Assembly (NCBI GenBank): GCA_947492585.1
Contig: CANLND010000009.1
Location: forward strand, 1-64,000
DNA: 64,000 bases
DNA from: an uncultured Paracoccaceae bacterium
GTDB taxonomy: Bacteria > Pseudomonadota > Alphaproteobacteria > Rhodobacterales > Rhodobacteraceae
Reading direction: 5' to 3'
The translations under genes were made by a program, and so were the position numbers. The notes under the pieces are model-generated. The model ran no database searches. It worked only from the letters and a program-made list of their open reading frames with translations, and had not been told where the DNA came from. Shown here in pieces: positions 18,414 through 28,160 of this stretch (positions within the stretch are counted from its first letter, which is position 1; each line of letters begins with the position of its first letter).

Positions 18414-19583
18414 ATGATTTCAGTTTCTGAGGCCTTACAGCAGCTGCTGGCGCTTGTCGCACCTACCGAAATCGAACAGGTTCCACTGACGCAGGCGGCG
18501 GGGCGCGTACTGGCAGAACCCGTGCAGGCCACCCGCCCGCAGCCGCCCTTTGCGGCTTCGGCGATGGATGGGTATGCAGTGAACAGGGCCGAGGTCGAAC
18601 GCCACGCCATGTTCAAGGTTATCGGGGAATCTGCGGCTGGCCACGGGTTTCAGGGCCGTGTTGGCGCGGGCCAGGCGGTGCGCATCTTCACCGGGGCACC
18701 GGTGCCAGACGGTGCTAGTTTCGTCGTGATCCAGGAAGATGTCAGCCGCAGCGGAGATCTGATCACAATCTCAGAACACCCCGGTGACTCCGATTATATC
18801 CGCCCTGCTGGCGGAGATTTTAAACAGGGCGACGGCCTTGCTGCGCCGCGTGTTCTGTCATCTGCTGATATTGCGCTGATGGCTGCGATGAATATCGCCA
18901 TGGTGCCCGTGCGCAGACGCCCGGATGTGGCGTTGATTTCCACAGGCGATGAACTGGTCATGCCCGGTGAAATCGCGGGGCCGGACCAGATCATTGCGTC
19001 CAATACCTTTGGGCTCAAGGCGTTATTGGAAGCTTTGGGCGCGCGCGCGCGTATCTTACCGATTGCCCGCGACACTGTTCCTTCGCTCACCAGCGCGTTT
19101 GAATTGGCGGCAGGCGCGGATTTGATTGTCACCATTGGCGGAGCCTCAGTGGGAGATCACGATCTGGTCGCCCCGGTTGCGGCGCAGATGGGAATGGAGC
19201 AGTCGTTTTACAAAGTTGCAATGCGCCCCGGCAAACCCCTTATGGCGGGTCGTATGGGCACCTCAGCCATGGTTGGCCTGCCCGGAAATCCGGTGTCGGC
19301 GATGGTATGCGGGCATGTGTTTCTTGCCCCGATGCTGCGCAAGCTTTTGGGGCTGACAGAACAGTTCCCTGTGCAGCAGGCCACATTGGCTGAACCTGTG
19401 GTGAAAAACGGCCCCCGCGCCCACTATATGCGGGCCGTCGTGAAGAACGGTGAAATCACAGCCTTTTCCAATCAAGACAGCGCGTTGTTGTCCGTGCTTG
19501 GGCAGGCGAACGCGCTGCTGATCCGTCCACCCGGTGACCCTGCGCAACCTGCGGGCGCTACGGTCTCATATCTTTCGCTTTAA
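18414..19583 (+). CDS. moeA: Molybdopterin molybdenumtransferase
   Basis: MoeA inserts molybdate into adenylylated molybdopterin. The 389-residue protein has PPFAASAMDGYAV near 43-55, the RIFTGAPVPDGA segment near 84 and the catalytic MoeA/MogA-like domain with STGDEL near 178, TIGGASVGDHD near 240 and GLPGNPVSAMV near 284. It is directly joined to moaC. A lexA-specific promoter follows in the 150-base gap downstream. Confidence 0.95.
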   Translation: MISVSEALQQLLALVAPTEIEQVPLTQAAGRVLAEPVQATRPQPPFAASAMDGYAVNRAEVERHAMFKVIGESAAGHGFQGRVGAGQAVRIFTGAPVPDGASFVVIQEDVSRSGDLITISEHPGDSDYIRPAGGDFKQGDGLAAPRVLSSADIALMAAMNIAMVPVRRRPDVALISTGDELVMPGEIAGPDQIIASNTFGLKALLEALGARARILPIARDTVPSLTSAFELAAGADLIVTIGGASVGDHDLVAPVAAQMGMEQSFYKVAMRPGKPLMAGRMGTSAMVGLPGNPVSAMVCGHVFLAPMLRKLLGLTEQFPVQQATLAEPVVKNGPRAHYMRAVVKNGEITAFSNQDSALLSVLGQANALLIRPPGDPAQPAGATVSYLSL

Positions 19584-19671
19584 TGTCAGGTTCCACGTCG
19601 CCGTTGCGGGCGTGATTACAGACAGCCTGCCCGAAAAGCGTGAAATCATTGTGTAATCCCCCAAACCTCCA

Positions 19672-19700
19672 TTGACACAAAACGGGAACATGGGTAGAAC
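19672..19700 (+). promoter_or_regulatory. lexA promoter overlapped by an alphaproteobacterial SOS box
   Basis: GAAC-N7-GAAC at 19686-19700 is a perfect direct repeat; on the other strand it reads GTTC-N7-GTTC, the LexA site of Rhodobacter-type Alphaproteobacteria. A TTGACA (19672-19677) lies 17 bases before TAGAAC (19695-19700), so the box covers the -10 region. This is the classic arrangement for LexA repressing its own gene. Confidence 0.88.
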
Positions 19701-19735
19701 AAAATGAAACAGACCCCGTTTTGAAAGAGGCAGAT

Positions 19736-20422
19736 ATGCTCACCAAAAAGCAGTTGGCATTGTTGGAATTCATTCACAATCGTCTGCAGCAGGATGGGGT
19801 CCCGCCCAGCTTTGATGAAATGAAAACCGCACTGAATTTGCGGTCCAAATCTGGCATTCACCGGTTGATCACCGCATTGGAAGAACGTGGCTTTATTCGC
19901 CGTTTGGCGCATCGTGCCCGCGCCATCGAAATCATCCGTCTGCCCGAAAATATGGCCGCCGCGCCGGATCAGCCCGGTTTCACGCCCGAGGTGATTGACG
20001 GCGGCAAACAGGACAACCCCGATGCCGAGCGCAATGGCGCGATGGAGCTGCCTGTGATGGGCCGCATTGCGGCGGGTGTTCCAATCGAAGCCATCAGCCA
20101 AGTGTCGCATCAGGTCTCTGTGCCGACCGCCATGTTGTCGTCGGCAGGCCAACACTTTGCCTTGGAAGTCAAAGGTGACTCAATGATTGATGCCGGGATC
20201 AATGACGGCGATATCGTCGTGATCCGTGAATGCGTCACCGCTGACAACGGTGAAATTGTTGTGGCGCTTGTCGAAGGTCAAGAAGCCACGCTGAAGCGCA
20301 TTTACCGCAAGGGCAACCGCATCACGCTTGAGGCTGAAAACCCAAACTACGAAGCCCGAGAATATCCCGCGAACCTCGTCGAGGTGCAGGGCCGTTTGGT
20401 GGGTTTGATCCGCAGCTACTAA
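19736..20422 (+). CDS. lexA: SOS response transcriptional repressor LexA
   Basis: LexA represses DNA-damage genes and cleaves itself when RecA is activated. The 228-residue protein has an N-terminal winged helix (about 1-65) and a C-terminal S24 peptidase domain with the Ala113-Gly114 cleavage site, Ser149 in GDSM and Lys187 in ATLKRIY. The linker (about 70-105) is longer than in E. coli LexA (202 residues). ATG 19736 follows AGAGGCAG. It is self-regulated through the SOS box. The end of comEC faces it 6 bases downstream. Confidence 0.96.
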   Translation: MLTKKQLALLEFIHNRLQQDGVPPSFDEMKTALNLRSKSGIHRLITALEERGFIRRLAHRARAIEIIRLPENMAAAPDQPGFTPEVIDGGKQDNPDAERNGAMELPVMGRIAAGVPIEAISQVSHQVSVPTAMLSSAGQHFALEVKGDSMIDAGINDGDIVVIRECVTADNGEIVVALVEGQEATLKRIYRKGNRITLEAENPNYEAREYPANLVEVQGRLVGLIRSY

Positions 20423-20428
20423 TACGGT

Positions 20429-22498
20429 TTAGGGTGTTGCGGGCCCTGCCGTGGGCCAGTTCAGCGAGACCGGCGTGTGCCAGTCTTTTGGGGACCACAA
20501 ACGAACCCCATTTTGGGCGCGGGCTGTCAGCACCGCGCCTTTTTGTGTAATCGCAACTGCGCCGTGCTGTGATAGTGTTTTGGGATCCAGTACAAGGCAC
20601 GGACCCTCAGGCGCGATGGGGAGATTGGCGACAATCACTGTATCGGCATCGCAGTGGTCCAGTTGCGCAGCGGCGCGTTTGCCTGCGATGGCGTGAACCT
20701 GAGTGCCGTGCACCCAAATCGGTTCTGCGTGCCACATCTGCGCGGCCTGAGCCTGATCCCGCGGGGCGCCATCGTTTTCCATCCAGACCCGCGCCGTGAA
20801 CCCCGCTCCACGCGCCCGCGACAGCGCCCGCCCGTTTGTCGTCTCCAGCCCCACAAGCGCGCCGTCACTGGCGATCAGCAGCGCGGGCCGATCAGATTGT
20901 GTCCACAGGATCAACGCCAAAACGATGCCGCCCGCTCCGAGGATGCGCGCCCGCCCCTGCCACAGCATCAGAAACAATGCGCCAATCGCAAGACAGGGCA
21001 ACACCAGCGCGGTGGGCTTCACGACGCTGCGCTGCGCAAACGGCAGTGCCGCGGCCCAGTCTGCAACATTTAGGATCCAGTTCAGCCCCCAGTTCATCAC
21101 CGACAACGGCAAAGCTTCTAGGCCAAGGGGGGCCAGTAGTGCCGCCAGCACGGCCGCCGGCATCACCAGACTGCCCATCACCGGAACGGCCAGTAAATTG
21201 GCGATCAGTCCGACTTGGGACAGGGTGTTGAAATGTGCGGCGCCTATGGGGGCCGTCGCCAGCCCAGCCACCGCCGAAGACAGCACCAGCGCAAAGATCG
21301 GCCGTATCCAGCGCGGCCAGTGCCAGCGGGGATAGGCGCGCAAGGTCGCAAAGACTGACACCAGCGCCGTGGTGGCGGCAAAGCTCATTTGAAATCCGGG
21401 GCCGAGCAGACTTTCGGGGCGATGTACAAGTACGATGAAACCTGCAATTGCGACCGCGCGTAATGTGATGGCCCGCCGGTGCAGCAACACCGCAACCAAG
21501 ACAACCGCGGTCATGACATAGGCCCGTTCGGTGGCCACATTGCCGCCCGACAACAGCAGATAAATTGTGGCCGCGCCCAAGGCGAGCGCCGCGGCGCAGG
21601 ATTTGGCCGGGATGCGCCAGCCTGTCGCCAATCCCAGGATCACCAGCCCCAGCCGGGCCGCAGAAAAGACCACGCCAGACAAAAGCCCCATGTGCAGACC
21701 TGAAATGGCCAAGAGATGCGCCAGATTGCTGATGCGCAGCGTGCGCAAGGTGTATTGGTCAATACCACTGCGGTCTCCGGTCAGCACCGCAGCGGCAACT
21801 CCGCCAGTGGCACCGGGATAGCGTTGCTGCAAAGAGTGGCCAATGCGCGCGCGCAGACGATCAACCCACAATGCACGATCTGGCGGTGCCGTGCGCAGGA
21901 CGGGGACGCGTGTATAGCCCACTGCGCCGATCTGTTGAAACCAGACGTGGCGGCGAAAATCAAAACCTCCCGGTTCCACGGGCCCCTGCGGCTGGGACAG
22001 ATGCGCTGTTGTCATCACCCGCGCGCCAATAGGAGGCGGGCTTTGCAAATCTCTGGCTGAAATGCGCAGTTTGGTGGGCCAGTGTTGTCGCTCCAATCGT
22101 GGCAGACGCACCTGATCCAGCGTCAAGCGCAGCGCATCGCTTTGGGACCGGTCGACAGCCACCAGTCGTCCCTCAACCGGGCCATAGTAGCGATAGGGCA
22201 AAACCGGGGCTCCCACGTGGTGGGCCCGCACCGCCGCCACGCCAAACCCCGCGGCGGCCCACAGTAAACCCCAGCCAAGCGCGCGACGCCCGTGTGGATT
22301 TCGCGCCAGACACATACCGAACACCGCCACGAAAAACGCGCCCAGAAACCACGGTCCGTCGGGTTCAAATCTCAGGGAAAAAAACGTCGCAATTCCGCAG
22401 CCAAACAGGACCGTCGCCCAGGGAAACAGCTGCCCCTGCTGGGCATCAAACGTCTGGTCGATGACCTGAGCGACCCGCTGCGCGATCTGTGGCGTCAT
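20429..22498 (-). CDS. comEC: ComEC/Rec2 family DNA-uptake membrane protein
   Basis: ComEC forms the inner-membrane channel for incoming single-stranded DNA. This 689-residue protein has a DUF4131-type N-terminal part with several membrane segments, followed by the Competence domain (about 210-510; LLAISGLHMGLLSGVVF near 270 and RPESLLGPGFQMSFAATTAL near 365). The C-terminal region (about 540-689) should be metallo-beta-lactamase-like, but I see no HxHxDH metal motif, so it may be a degenerate version. ATG 22498 follows AAGGAG; an upstream in-frame ATG would leave only 16 bases to gltX. It is divergent from gltX and converges on lexA. Confidence 0.9.
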   Translation of the reverse strand: MTPQIAQRVAQVIDQTFDAQQGQLFPWATVLFGCGIATFFSLRFEPDGPWFLGAFFVAVFGMCLARNPHGRRALGWGLLWAAAGFGVAAVRAHHVGAPVLPYRYYGPVEGRLVAVDRSQSDALRLTLDQVRLPRLERQHWPTKLRISARDLQSPPPIGARVMTTAHLSQPQGPVEPGGFDFRRHVWFQQIGAVGYTRVPVLRTAPPDRALWVDRLRARIGHSLQQRYPGATGGVAAAVLTGDRSGIDQYTLRTLRISNLAHLLAISGLHMGLLSGVVFSAARLGLVILGLATGWRIPAKSCAAALALGAATIYLLLSGGNVATERAYVMTAVVLVAVLLHRRAITLRAVAIAGFIVLVHRPESLLGPGFQMSFAATTALVSVFATLRAYPRWHWPRWIRPIFALVLSSAVAGLATAPIGAAHFNTLSQVGLIANLLAVPVMGSLVMPAAVLAALLAPLGLEALPLSVMNWGLNWILNVADWAAALPFAQRSVVKPTALVLPCLAIGALFLMLWQGRARILGAGGIVLALILWTQSDRPALLIASDGALVGLETTNGRALSRARGAGFTARVWMENDGAPRDQAQAAQMWHAEPIWVHGTQVHAIAGKRAAAQLDHCDADTVIVANLPIAPEGPCLVLDPKTLSQHGAVAITQKGAVLTARAQNGVRLWSPKDWHTPVSLNWPTAGPATP

Positions 22499-22583
22499 TG
22501 CTGTGCTTGCTCCTTGCCTTCTGGCTCGGTAGACAGTCAGAAAATCTACGCCTGCAATGGTTTCCAAAAGGTAAATCCCTCAC

Positions 22584-23984
22584 ATGTCCAAACCGGTCGT
22601 CACCCGTTTCGCCCCCTCGCCCACTGGCTATCTGCACATCGGTGGCGCACGTACTGCGCTGTTCAACTGGCTGTATGCCCGTGGTCGCGGCGGCAAATTC
22701 CTGCTGCGGATCGAAGATACCGACCGTGAACGCTCAACTCCCGAAGCCACTGCTGCAATCTTGCAGGGTATGGCGTGGCTGGGTCTGGATCACGACGGCG
22801 ACGTGATTTCACAGTTTGAGCGCGCAGACCGGCACGCCGAGGTCGCCAACCAGCTGCTGGCGGAGGGCAAAGCCTACAAGTGTTTTGCCTCGCAGGACGA
22901 GATTGCGGCATTCCGTGATGCGGCGAAGGCCGAAGGGAAATCGACGCTCTATCAATCCCCGTGGCGCGACGCCCCGGCTGACAGCCATCCAGACGCCCCA
23001 TATGTTGTGCGGATCAAAGCGCCGCGCGACGGCGAAACAGTCATTCGCGACGAGGTGCAGGGGGATGTGACCATCAAGAACAGCCAGTTGGATGATATGA
23101 TCCTGCTGCGGTCCGATGGCACGCCGGTTTACATGCTTGCTGTGGTTGTGGACGACTATGATATGGGCGTGACCCATGTCATTCGCGGTGATGACCATCT
23201 GAACAACGCCGCGCGCCAGATGATGATCTACACGGCCATGGGTTGGGATTTGCCGGTTTATGCGCACATCCCGCTGATCCACGGGGCGGATGGTAAAAAA
23301 CTGTCCAAACGCCACGGAGCATTGGGCGCGCAGGAATATCAGGCCATGGGCTATCCGGCGGCAGGTATGCGCAATTATCTGGCGCGTTTGGGCTGGTCTC
23401 ATGGCGATGATGAATTTTTTACGGACGCTCAGGCCCGCGACTGGTTTGATCTTGGCGGCATCGGCAAAAGCCCGGCGCGGTTTGACACCAAAAAGCTGGA
23501 AAATCTCTGCGGTCAGCAGATCGCTATTGCCGAAGATGCTGCATTGCGGCATGAATTGATTGGCTATCTGGCGGCCGCCGGAGAACCGGCCCTGAGTGAC
23601 GCAAAGTCAATGAAACTTGAACAGGCGATGTTCTGTCTCAAGGATCGGGCAAAGACTTTCCCGGAACTCATTGAAAAGGCTGAATTTGTACTTGCAGAAC
23701 GCCCTATTCAACCCGATGCAAAAGCAGCAAAAGCACTGGCAAATGTATCCGATGGTATACTGGGTGAATTGACGCCGCATCTGCAAAGTGTTAGCTGGTC
23801 TCGTGACGATCTTGAAGAAGCGCTCAACGCCTTTGCGGCAGCGCATGAGACCAAGTTTGGAAAACTGGCAGGTCCGCTTCGCGCGGCGCTGGCCGGCCGG
23901 GCGGTAACGCCTTCGGTATTCGATATGATGATGGTGCTAGGGCGGGATGAAACTCTGGCGCGGATCAGCGACGCAGCAGGCTAA
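22584..23984 (+). CDS. gltX: Glutamate-tRNA ligase
   Basis: GltX charges tRNA-Glu and, in many Alphaproteobacteria lacking GlnRS, also tRNA-Gln. The 466-residue class I synthetase has the HIGH-type motif in [19 protein letters not shown] near 8-26 and KLSKRHG near 239. Its length is usual for bacterial GltX. It is monocistronic by appearance, divergent from comEC, with gltA 128 bases downstream in the same direction. Rhodobacterales often have two gltX copies; only this one is in the window. Confidence 0.95.
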   Translation: MSKPVVTRFAPSPTGYLHIGGARTALFNWLYARGRGGKFLLRIEDTDRERSTPEATAAILQGMAWLGLDHDGDVISQFERADRHAEVANQLLAEGKAYKCFASQDEIAAFRDAAKAEGKSTLYQSPWRDAPADSHPDAPYVVRIKAPRDGETVIRDEVQGDVTIKNSQLDDMILLRSDGTPVYMLAVVVDDYDMGVTHVIRGDDHLNNAARQMMIYTAMGWDLPVYAHIPLIHGADGKKLSKRHGALGAQEYQAMGYPAAGMRNYLARLGWSHGDDEFFTDAQARDWFDLGGIGKSPARFDTKKLENLCGQQIAIAEDAALRHELIGYLAAAGEPALSDAKSMKLEQAMFCLKDRAKTFPELIEKAEFVLAERPIQPDAKAAKALANVSDGILGELTPHLQSVSWSRDDLEEALNAFAAAHETKFGKLAGPLRAALAGRAVTPSVFDMMMVLGRDETLARISDAAG

Positions 23985-23991
23985 GCCTCGC

Positions 23992-24010
23992 GCTTAACGT
24001 GTGATTAAGC
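23992..24010. promoter_or_regulatory. Candidate CtrA-type site / dyad upstream of gltA
   Basis: TTAA-N7-TTAA occurs at 23994-23997 and 24005-24008, 105 bases before the gltA ATG and just after gltX. The flanking bases extend it to a GCTTAA-N7-TTAAGC inverted repeat. It matches the CtrA consensus spacing, but the extended symmetry also suits a dimeric repressor. There is no T-run, so it is not a terminator. Confidence 0.42.
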
Positions 24011-24112
24011 CTGCTTCTCTAAAACCACGCTTGTGCGAGTACCGTGCAGGCGTGACTCGCATGGATTGAAAGCAAATATTCTCTCCATGCCCCGAAACAG
24101 GAAGGGACATTT

Positions 24113-25408
24113 ATGACCGAGACTCAGAAAACCGCTAAGCTCAGCCTTGATGGCAACGAATACGAGCTTCCCATTTTCTCGCCGACGGCCGGACCCGACG
24201 TTCTCGATATCCGCAAGCTTTATGCACAAGCCGGTGTTTTCACTTATGATCCGGGCTTTACCTCTACCGCATCATGCGACAGCACCATTACCTTTATTGA
24301 TGGTGGCAAAGGTGAGCTGCTGCACCGTGGCTACCCGATTGATCAACTGGCGTCGAAATCCCATTATCTCGAAGTATGCTATCTGCTGCTGTACGGTGAA
24401 CTGCCGTCCGCAACACAGTTGGAAGATTTCGAAACCCGTGTGACCAATCACACGATGGTGCACGAACAGATGCACAACTTTTTCCGTGGCTTCCGCCGTG
24501 ACGCACATCCAATGGCGACGCTGGTTGGCGTTGTCGGCGCGATGTCAGCGTTTTACCACGATTCAACCGATATTGCGGACCCGTGGCAGCGCGAAGTCGC
24601 CGCCATCCGCCTGATCGCAAAACTGCCGACCATCGCTGCGATGGCCTATAAATACTCAATCGGGCAGCCGTTTGTGTATCCGCGCAACGATTTGGACTAT
24701 GCTGCGAACTTCTTGCACATGTGCTTCTCGGTGCCGGCCGAACAGTACAACGTGAACCCTATTCTGGCCCGTGCCATGGACCGGATCTTTACGCTGCACG
24801 CAGATCACGAACAGAATGCCTCGACCTCGACGGTACGTCTGGCCTCGTCATCGGGCGCAAACCCATTTGCCTGTATCGCAGCGGGCATTGCCTGCCTGTG
24901 GGGTCCGGCACATGGTGGCGCAAACCAGGCTTGCCTGGAGATGCTCAAGGAAATCGGCTCGGTGGATCGCATCCCCGAATTCATCGCCCGCGCCAAGGAC
25001 AAGAACGATCCGTTCCGTCTGATGGGCTTTGGTCACCGCGTGTACAAAAACACCGACCCACGTGCCACGGTTCTGAAGCAGTCTGCGGACGAAGTGTTGG
25101 AGCTGCTGGGCGTCGAAGACAACCCGCTGTTGCAGGTGGCCAAAGAGCTGGAACAAACCGCTCTGAACGACCCCTACTTCATCGAGAAGAAGCTGTTCCC
25201 CAACGTGGACTTCTACTCGGGCATCATCCTCGAAGCGATGGGTTTCCCCACCTCGATGTTCACTCCGATCTTTGCGCTGTCGCGCACCGTTGGTTGGGTG
25301 TCGCAGTGGAAAGAGATGATTGCGGATCCACAAAACAAAATTGGTCGCCCACGTCAGCTGTACCTTGGCGAGACGCCGCGTGATTACGTGGACATCGAAA
25401 ACCGCTAA
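24113..25408 (+). CDS. gltA: Citrate synthase (type II)
   Basis: GltA condenses acetyl-CoA with oxaloacetate at the entry of the TCA cycle. The 431-residue protein has the N-terminal beta-rich domain typical of hexameric Gram-negative enzymes, RGYPIDQLA near 70, the catalytic His in [15 protein letters not shown] near 222-236, [15 protein letters not shown] near 263 and [14 protein letters not shown] with its His and the Asp of PNVDFYSG near 363. AGGAAGGGACATTT precedes the ATG. A strong terminator follows. Allosteric NADH control is typical of this type but cannot be verified here. Confidence 0.97.
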   Translation: MTETQKTAKLSLDGNEYELPIFSPTAGPDVLDIRKLYAQAGVFTYDPGFTSTASCDSTITFIDGGKGELLHRGYPIDQLASKSHYLEVCYLLLYGELPSATQLEDFETRVTNHTMVHEQMHNFFRGFRRDAHPMATLVGVVGAMSAFYHDSTDIADPWQREVAAIRLIAKLPTIAAMAYKYSIGQPFVYPRNDLDYAANFLHMCFSVPAEQYNVNPILARAMDRIFTLHADHEQNASTSTVRLASSSGANPFACIAAGIACLWGPAHGGANQACLEMLKEIGSVDRIPEFIARAKDKNDPFRLMGFGHRVYKNTDPRATVLKQSADEVLELLGVEDNPLLQVAKELEQTALNDPYFIEKKLFPNVDFYSGIILEAMGFPTSMFTPIFALSRTVGWVSQWKEMIADPQNKIGRPRQLYLGETPRDYVDIENR

Positions 25409-25431
25409 ATCACGGTATTGATTTCAAAAAT

Positions 25432-25465
25432 AAAATCCGCTCTTGGCAACAGGGGCGGATTTTTT
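25432..25465 (+). terminator. Intrinsic terminator after gltA
   Basis: Stem AAAATCCGC/GCGGATTTT with a 14-base loop, ending in a run of T. It separates gltA from the MarR-GNAT gene. Confidence 0.88.
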
Positions 25466-25572
25466 CGTTTAAGGCAGGCACCGCCAGCGCGGGGGGGCTA
25501 TGCGGGCGGACGGAGTGCAAGGACGCGCGAAACTCTCTTGTGGCTGGCATTTACCTGACTAAAGTCCGCTAA

Positions 25573-26448
25573 ATGGATCAAGATCAAATAAACCGCTTTC
25601 GTAACTTCAGCCGTGCCGTCGCTGTAGAAATTGGTGCGCTAGAGGACTCCTTTTTGAACCGCGGCCGACCGCTTGGCGCGGCACGCGTGCTAAATGCCAT
25701 TGGTCTTGGGTATGTGAATGTGTCAGACCTGCGCAAGTTTTTGAATTTGGACACGGGGTTGCTCAGCCGTTTGCTGCGCGGGCTGGAGGCTGAAGGTTTG
25801 ATCGAAACGCAGCCAAATCCATCTGATCTGCGCAGCCGCACGACCCGGCTCACAGCGCGCGGAGAGGCGGAATTTGCCGTCTATGAAACCCTGTCAAACG
25901 ACCGGGCCGAACGGATCTTGACCAAACACAAAGACGCGCGTCATCTTCTTGACGCCATGGACACCGTCACCATCGCGCTGTCGCGGGAGGACATCGTTAT
26001 TCACGAGGTGGACTATGCCTCAGAGGTTGCCAGAAAATGCCTGACCGCGTTTGCAGCAGAGCTTAGTCACCGGCTGAACTCGGGTTTTGATCTTGAAAAT
26101 TCAGGCGATCCAGACCTGTCTCAAATGCAGCACCCACACGGGACATTTGTTGTGGCGCAATTGGGAGATATGCCACTGGGATGTGTGGGGATCAAAGGCG
26201 ACGGTGCGGCGATGGCCGAGGTGAAGCGCATGTGGATTGCACCGACGGCCCGCGGGCTTGGATTGGCAAAACGTCTGATGACAACGGCCGAAGACGCCGC
26301 CCGCGCGCTCTCAATCACGACGCTGCGCCTTGATACCAACCGCATGCTATACGAAGCCGTGGGCCTGTATCACTCCATGGGGTGGACAGAGATCGACAGG
26401 TTCAATGACGACCCCTACCCCGATATCTTCTTTGAGAAAATTCTTTAG
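25573..26448 (+). CDS. MarR-type regulator fused to a GNAT acetyltransferase domain
   Basis: The 291-residue protein has two parts. Residues 1-150 form a MarR-like winged helix (ALGYVN-type dimer region, then LRKFLNLDTGLLSRLLRGLEAEGLI as recognition helices). Residues 155-291 form a GNAT domain with the acetyl-CoA loop ARGLGLAKRLM near 236-246 and a LRLDTNRML...LYHSMGW end. Such MarR/GNAT fusions are widespread; their acetylation substrates are generally unknown. It has its own transcription unit after the gltA terminator. Confidence 0.85.
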   Translation: MDQDQINRFRNFSRAVAVEIGALEDSFLNRGRPLGAARVLNAIGLGYVNVSDLRKFLNLDTGLLSRLLRGLEAEGLIETQPNPSDLRSRTTRLTARGEAEFAVYETLSNDRAERILTKHKDARHLLDAMDTVTIALSREDIVIHEVDYASEVARKCLTAFAAELSHRLNSGFDLENSGDPDLSQMQHPHGTFVVAQLGDMPLGCVGIKGDGAAMAEVKRMWIAPTARGLGLAKRLMTTAEDAARALSITTLRLDTNRMLYEAVGLYHSMGWTEIDRFNDDPYPDIFFEKIL

Positions 26449-26540
26449 CGAGTTCATGTGCTTACTTGGGGTAATCACAGGGTGGCCACCTCCTGAACCT
26501 TGGCCAGCTGGCCCGCTCAGAGGTTGCGAGATGTTCTGGA

Positions 26541-27317
26541 TCAGCGCCCTTCGAACTTTGCCGGGCGTTTTTCCATAAAGGCTGTGACGCCTTCCAGAAA
26601 ATCGCGGGTATGTCCCAGTTGTCCCTGTAGCGTAGATTCGTAGTCCATCTGCTCTTCAAACGAGCGCGCGTCGCTGCTGCGCATCGCTTGTTTGATGGCG
26701 CCATAGGCCCGCGTTGGGCCGGTCGCCAGATGACGCGCGCGCGCCTGCCAGTGATCGGTGAATTCGGCCTCGGGAATTGCTTCATAGATCATGCCCATAT
26801 CGCTCGCCTCTTGGGCCGTGATCTGCTCACCAAACAATGCGGCGCCCATGGATTTCGCAAGGCCGATTTTGCGCGGCAATATCCACGTCCCGCCGGCATC
26901 CGGCATCAGACCGATGCGGGAAAACGCCTGCGAGAAAAATGCAGTGTCACTGGCGATCACCACATCACAGGCAAGCGCAAGATTGGCCCCCGCCCCGGCA
27001 GCTGCCCCGTTGACGGCGGCCAGTGTGGGCACCGGGCAGGCGACCAATGCCGCAAGCATCGGCGCGTATTCATCGCGCAGGGTGCGTTCCAGATCGATCT
27101 GGCCGCGTCCGTCTGCGTCGCTCAGATCTTGACCCGAGCAGAACGCACCGCCCGCGCCAGTGATCACCAGTGCTCGTGCATGGTCGCTGGCCTGGCGCAC
27201 GGCATGGGTGATTTCAACGCGCATCTGCGCTGTCAAAGCGTTGCGTTTTTCAGGCCGGTTCAGGGTCAGCTGCGCCAGATCATTGCTGATTGAAAATTTG
27301 ATGTCGCTGTAGTCCAT
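26541..27317 (-). CDS. Enoyl-CoA hydratase/isomerase family protein, PaaG-like
   Basis: This 258-residue crotonase-fold protein has the oxyanion-hole segment GAFCSGQDLSD near 58-68 and NGAAAGAGANLALACD near 100. The FSRIGLMPDAGGTW segment near 128-141 carries an Asp corresponding to the catalytic Asp of PaaG (1,2-epoxyphenylacetyl-CoA isomerase), and the overall pattern matches PaaG better than typical enoyl-CoA hydratases, which have a Glu. Other paa genes are absent from the window, so the exact CoA substrate is open. ATG 27317 follows AGGGAGCC. The gene sits downstream of the DUF2087 gene. Confidence 0.85.
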   Translation of the reverse strand: MDYSDIKFSISNDLAQLTLNRPEKRNALTAQMRVEITHAVRQASDHARALVITGAGGAFCSGQDLSDADGRGQIDLERTLRDEYAPMLAALVACPVPTLAAVNGAAAGAGANLALACDVVIASDTAFFSQAFSRIGLMPDAGGTWILPRKIGLAKSMGAALFGEQITAQEASDMGMIYEAIPEAEFTDHWQARARHLATGPTRAYGAIKQAMRSSDARSFEEQMDYESTLQGQLGHTRDFLEGVTAFMEKRPAKFEGR

Positions 27318-27391
27318 CGTCGGCTCCCTGCCGTTTCTAGTTTGATGTGATAGTGGCGGAGGGAGCCGACGGGCAAAAGGCAAACCTTGCG

Positions 27392-27979
27392 TCAGTTTGA
27401 ATTTTCTGCGTCCAGCCGCGCCTGTCCCACCAGCCGCTGTATCGGATCTGAACGACCGGAGGCCGGGGGCATATGGGCAAGGCTGCGCTCTTTGACGCGA
27501 CGGATCAGCACTTGCGCCTCTGGTGGGATGCGCTGTTCAATCCGTTCATAGCGACTGCCGCTGGTGTTGCGGTCCATCAGGCCCATTTCGATCAACGACC
27601 GCCGGATCTGTGCAGCATCGCGAAACACCGTGTGTGTATTGATCAAGGCGCTGATTTCACGTTCGCTCAAGGACGTGCGCGCGGGCAGTTTTGCCCAGAC
27701 CACCCAAAGGCACAGTTCGCGTATACCGCGTTTTCCCGGCCAGTCGGCCCACTGCCCGGTTTCGTCAAAGTAGCGCAGGGCGCGGGCCACCTGTTTGGCG
27801 TTGGCTTGTGGTTCGGGGGTGAGATCCGCACGCAGGTGCTGATAGTTGCGATAGCCCGCTGCGCGCGCCACAATGGCAAGCGTTTCCGCGTGGCTGGGGG
27901 GATCCTGCAACTGGCTGCGCAGGGATTTGGTGAAGTGTGACAGATCTTCGATCGTCAGACGTAAAATGTCCCGGGACAT
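27392..27979 (-). CDS. DUF2087 domain protein, possible DNA-binding regulator
   Basis: The 195-residue protein has an N-terminal helical part (about 1-70) of the kind found in proteins that sense or bind nucleic acid, and a DUF2087 domain (about 75-155; LRYFDETGQWADWPGKRG, then ISALINTHTVFRDAAQIRRSLIEMGLMDR as a winged-helix-like block). DUF2087 domains are often attached to ArsR-type or other HTH proteins. The ATG at 27979 has a strong GAGGAGA ribosome site. It may share a transcript with the PaaG-like gene 74 bases downstream. Its role is unknown. Confidence 0.72.
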   Translation of the reverse strand: MSRDILRLTIEDLSHFTKSLRSQLQDPPSHAETLAIVARAAGYRNYQHLRADLTPEPQANAKQVARALRYFDETGQWADWPGKRGIRELCLWVVWAKLPARTSLSEREISALINTHTVFRDAAQIRRSLIEMGLMDRNTSGSRYERIEQRIPPEAQVLIRRVKERSLAHMPPASGRSDPIQRLVGQARLDAENSN

Positions 27980-28160
27980 GGATGTTCTCCTCGGGATACC
28001 GCTGGCCGTGTGTCCGGCCCGGAGGTCCGCCCTTGTCCGTCGGTATCCATAGAAAATATCCGGATACAACAGAAAGTCGTTCTAGCAGGTTTAGCTGATG
28101 GCGGAGCCTTGGTGAACTGCGGACCACGCATAGGTTAGCATCGGTCGGCTCCAGTAACAA

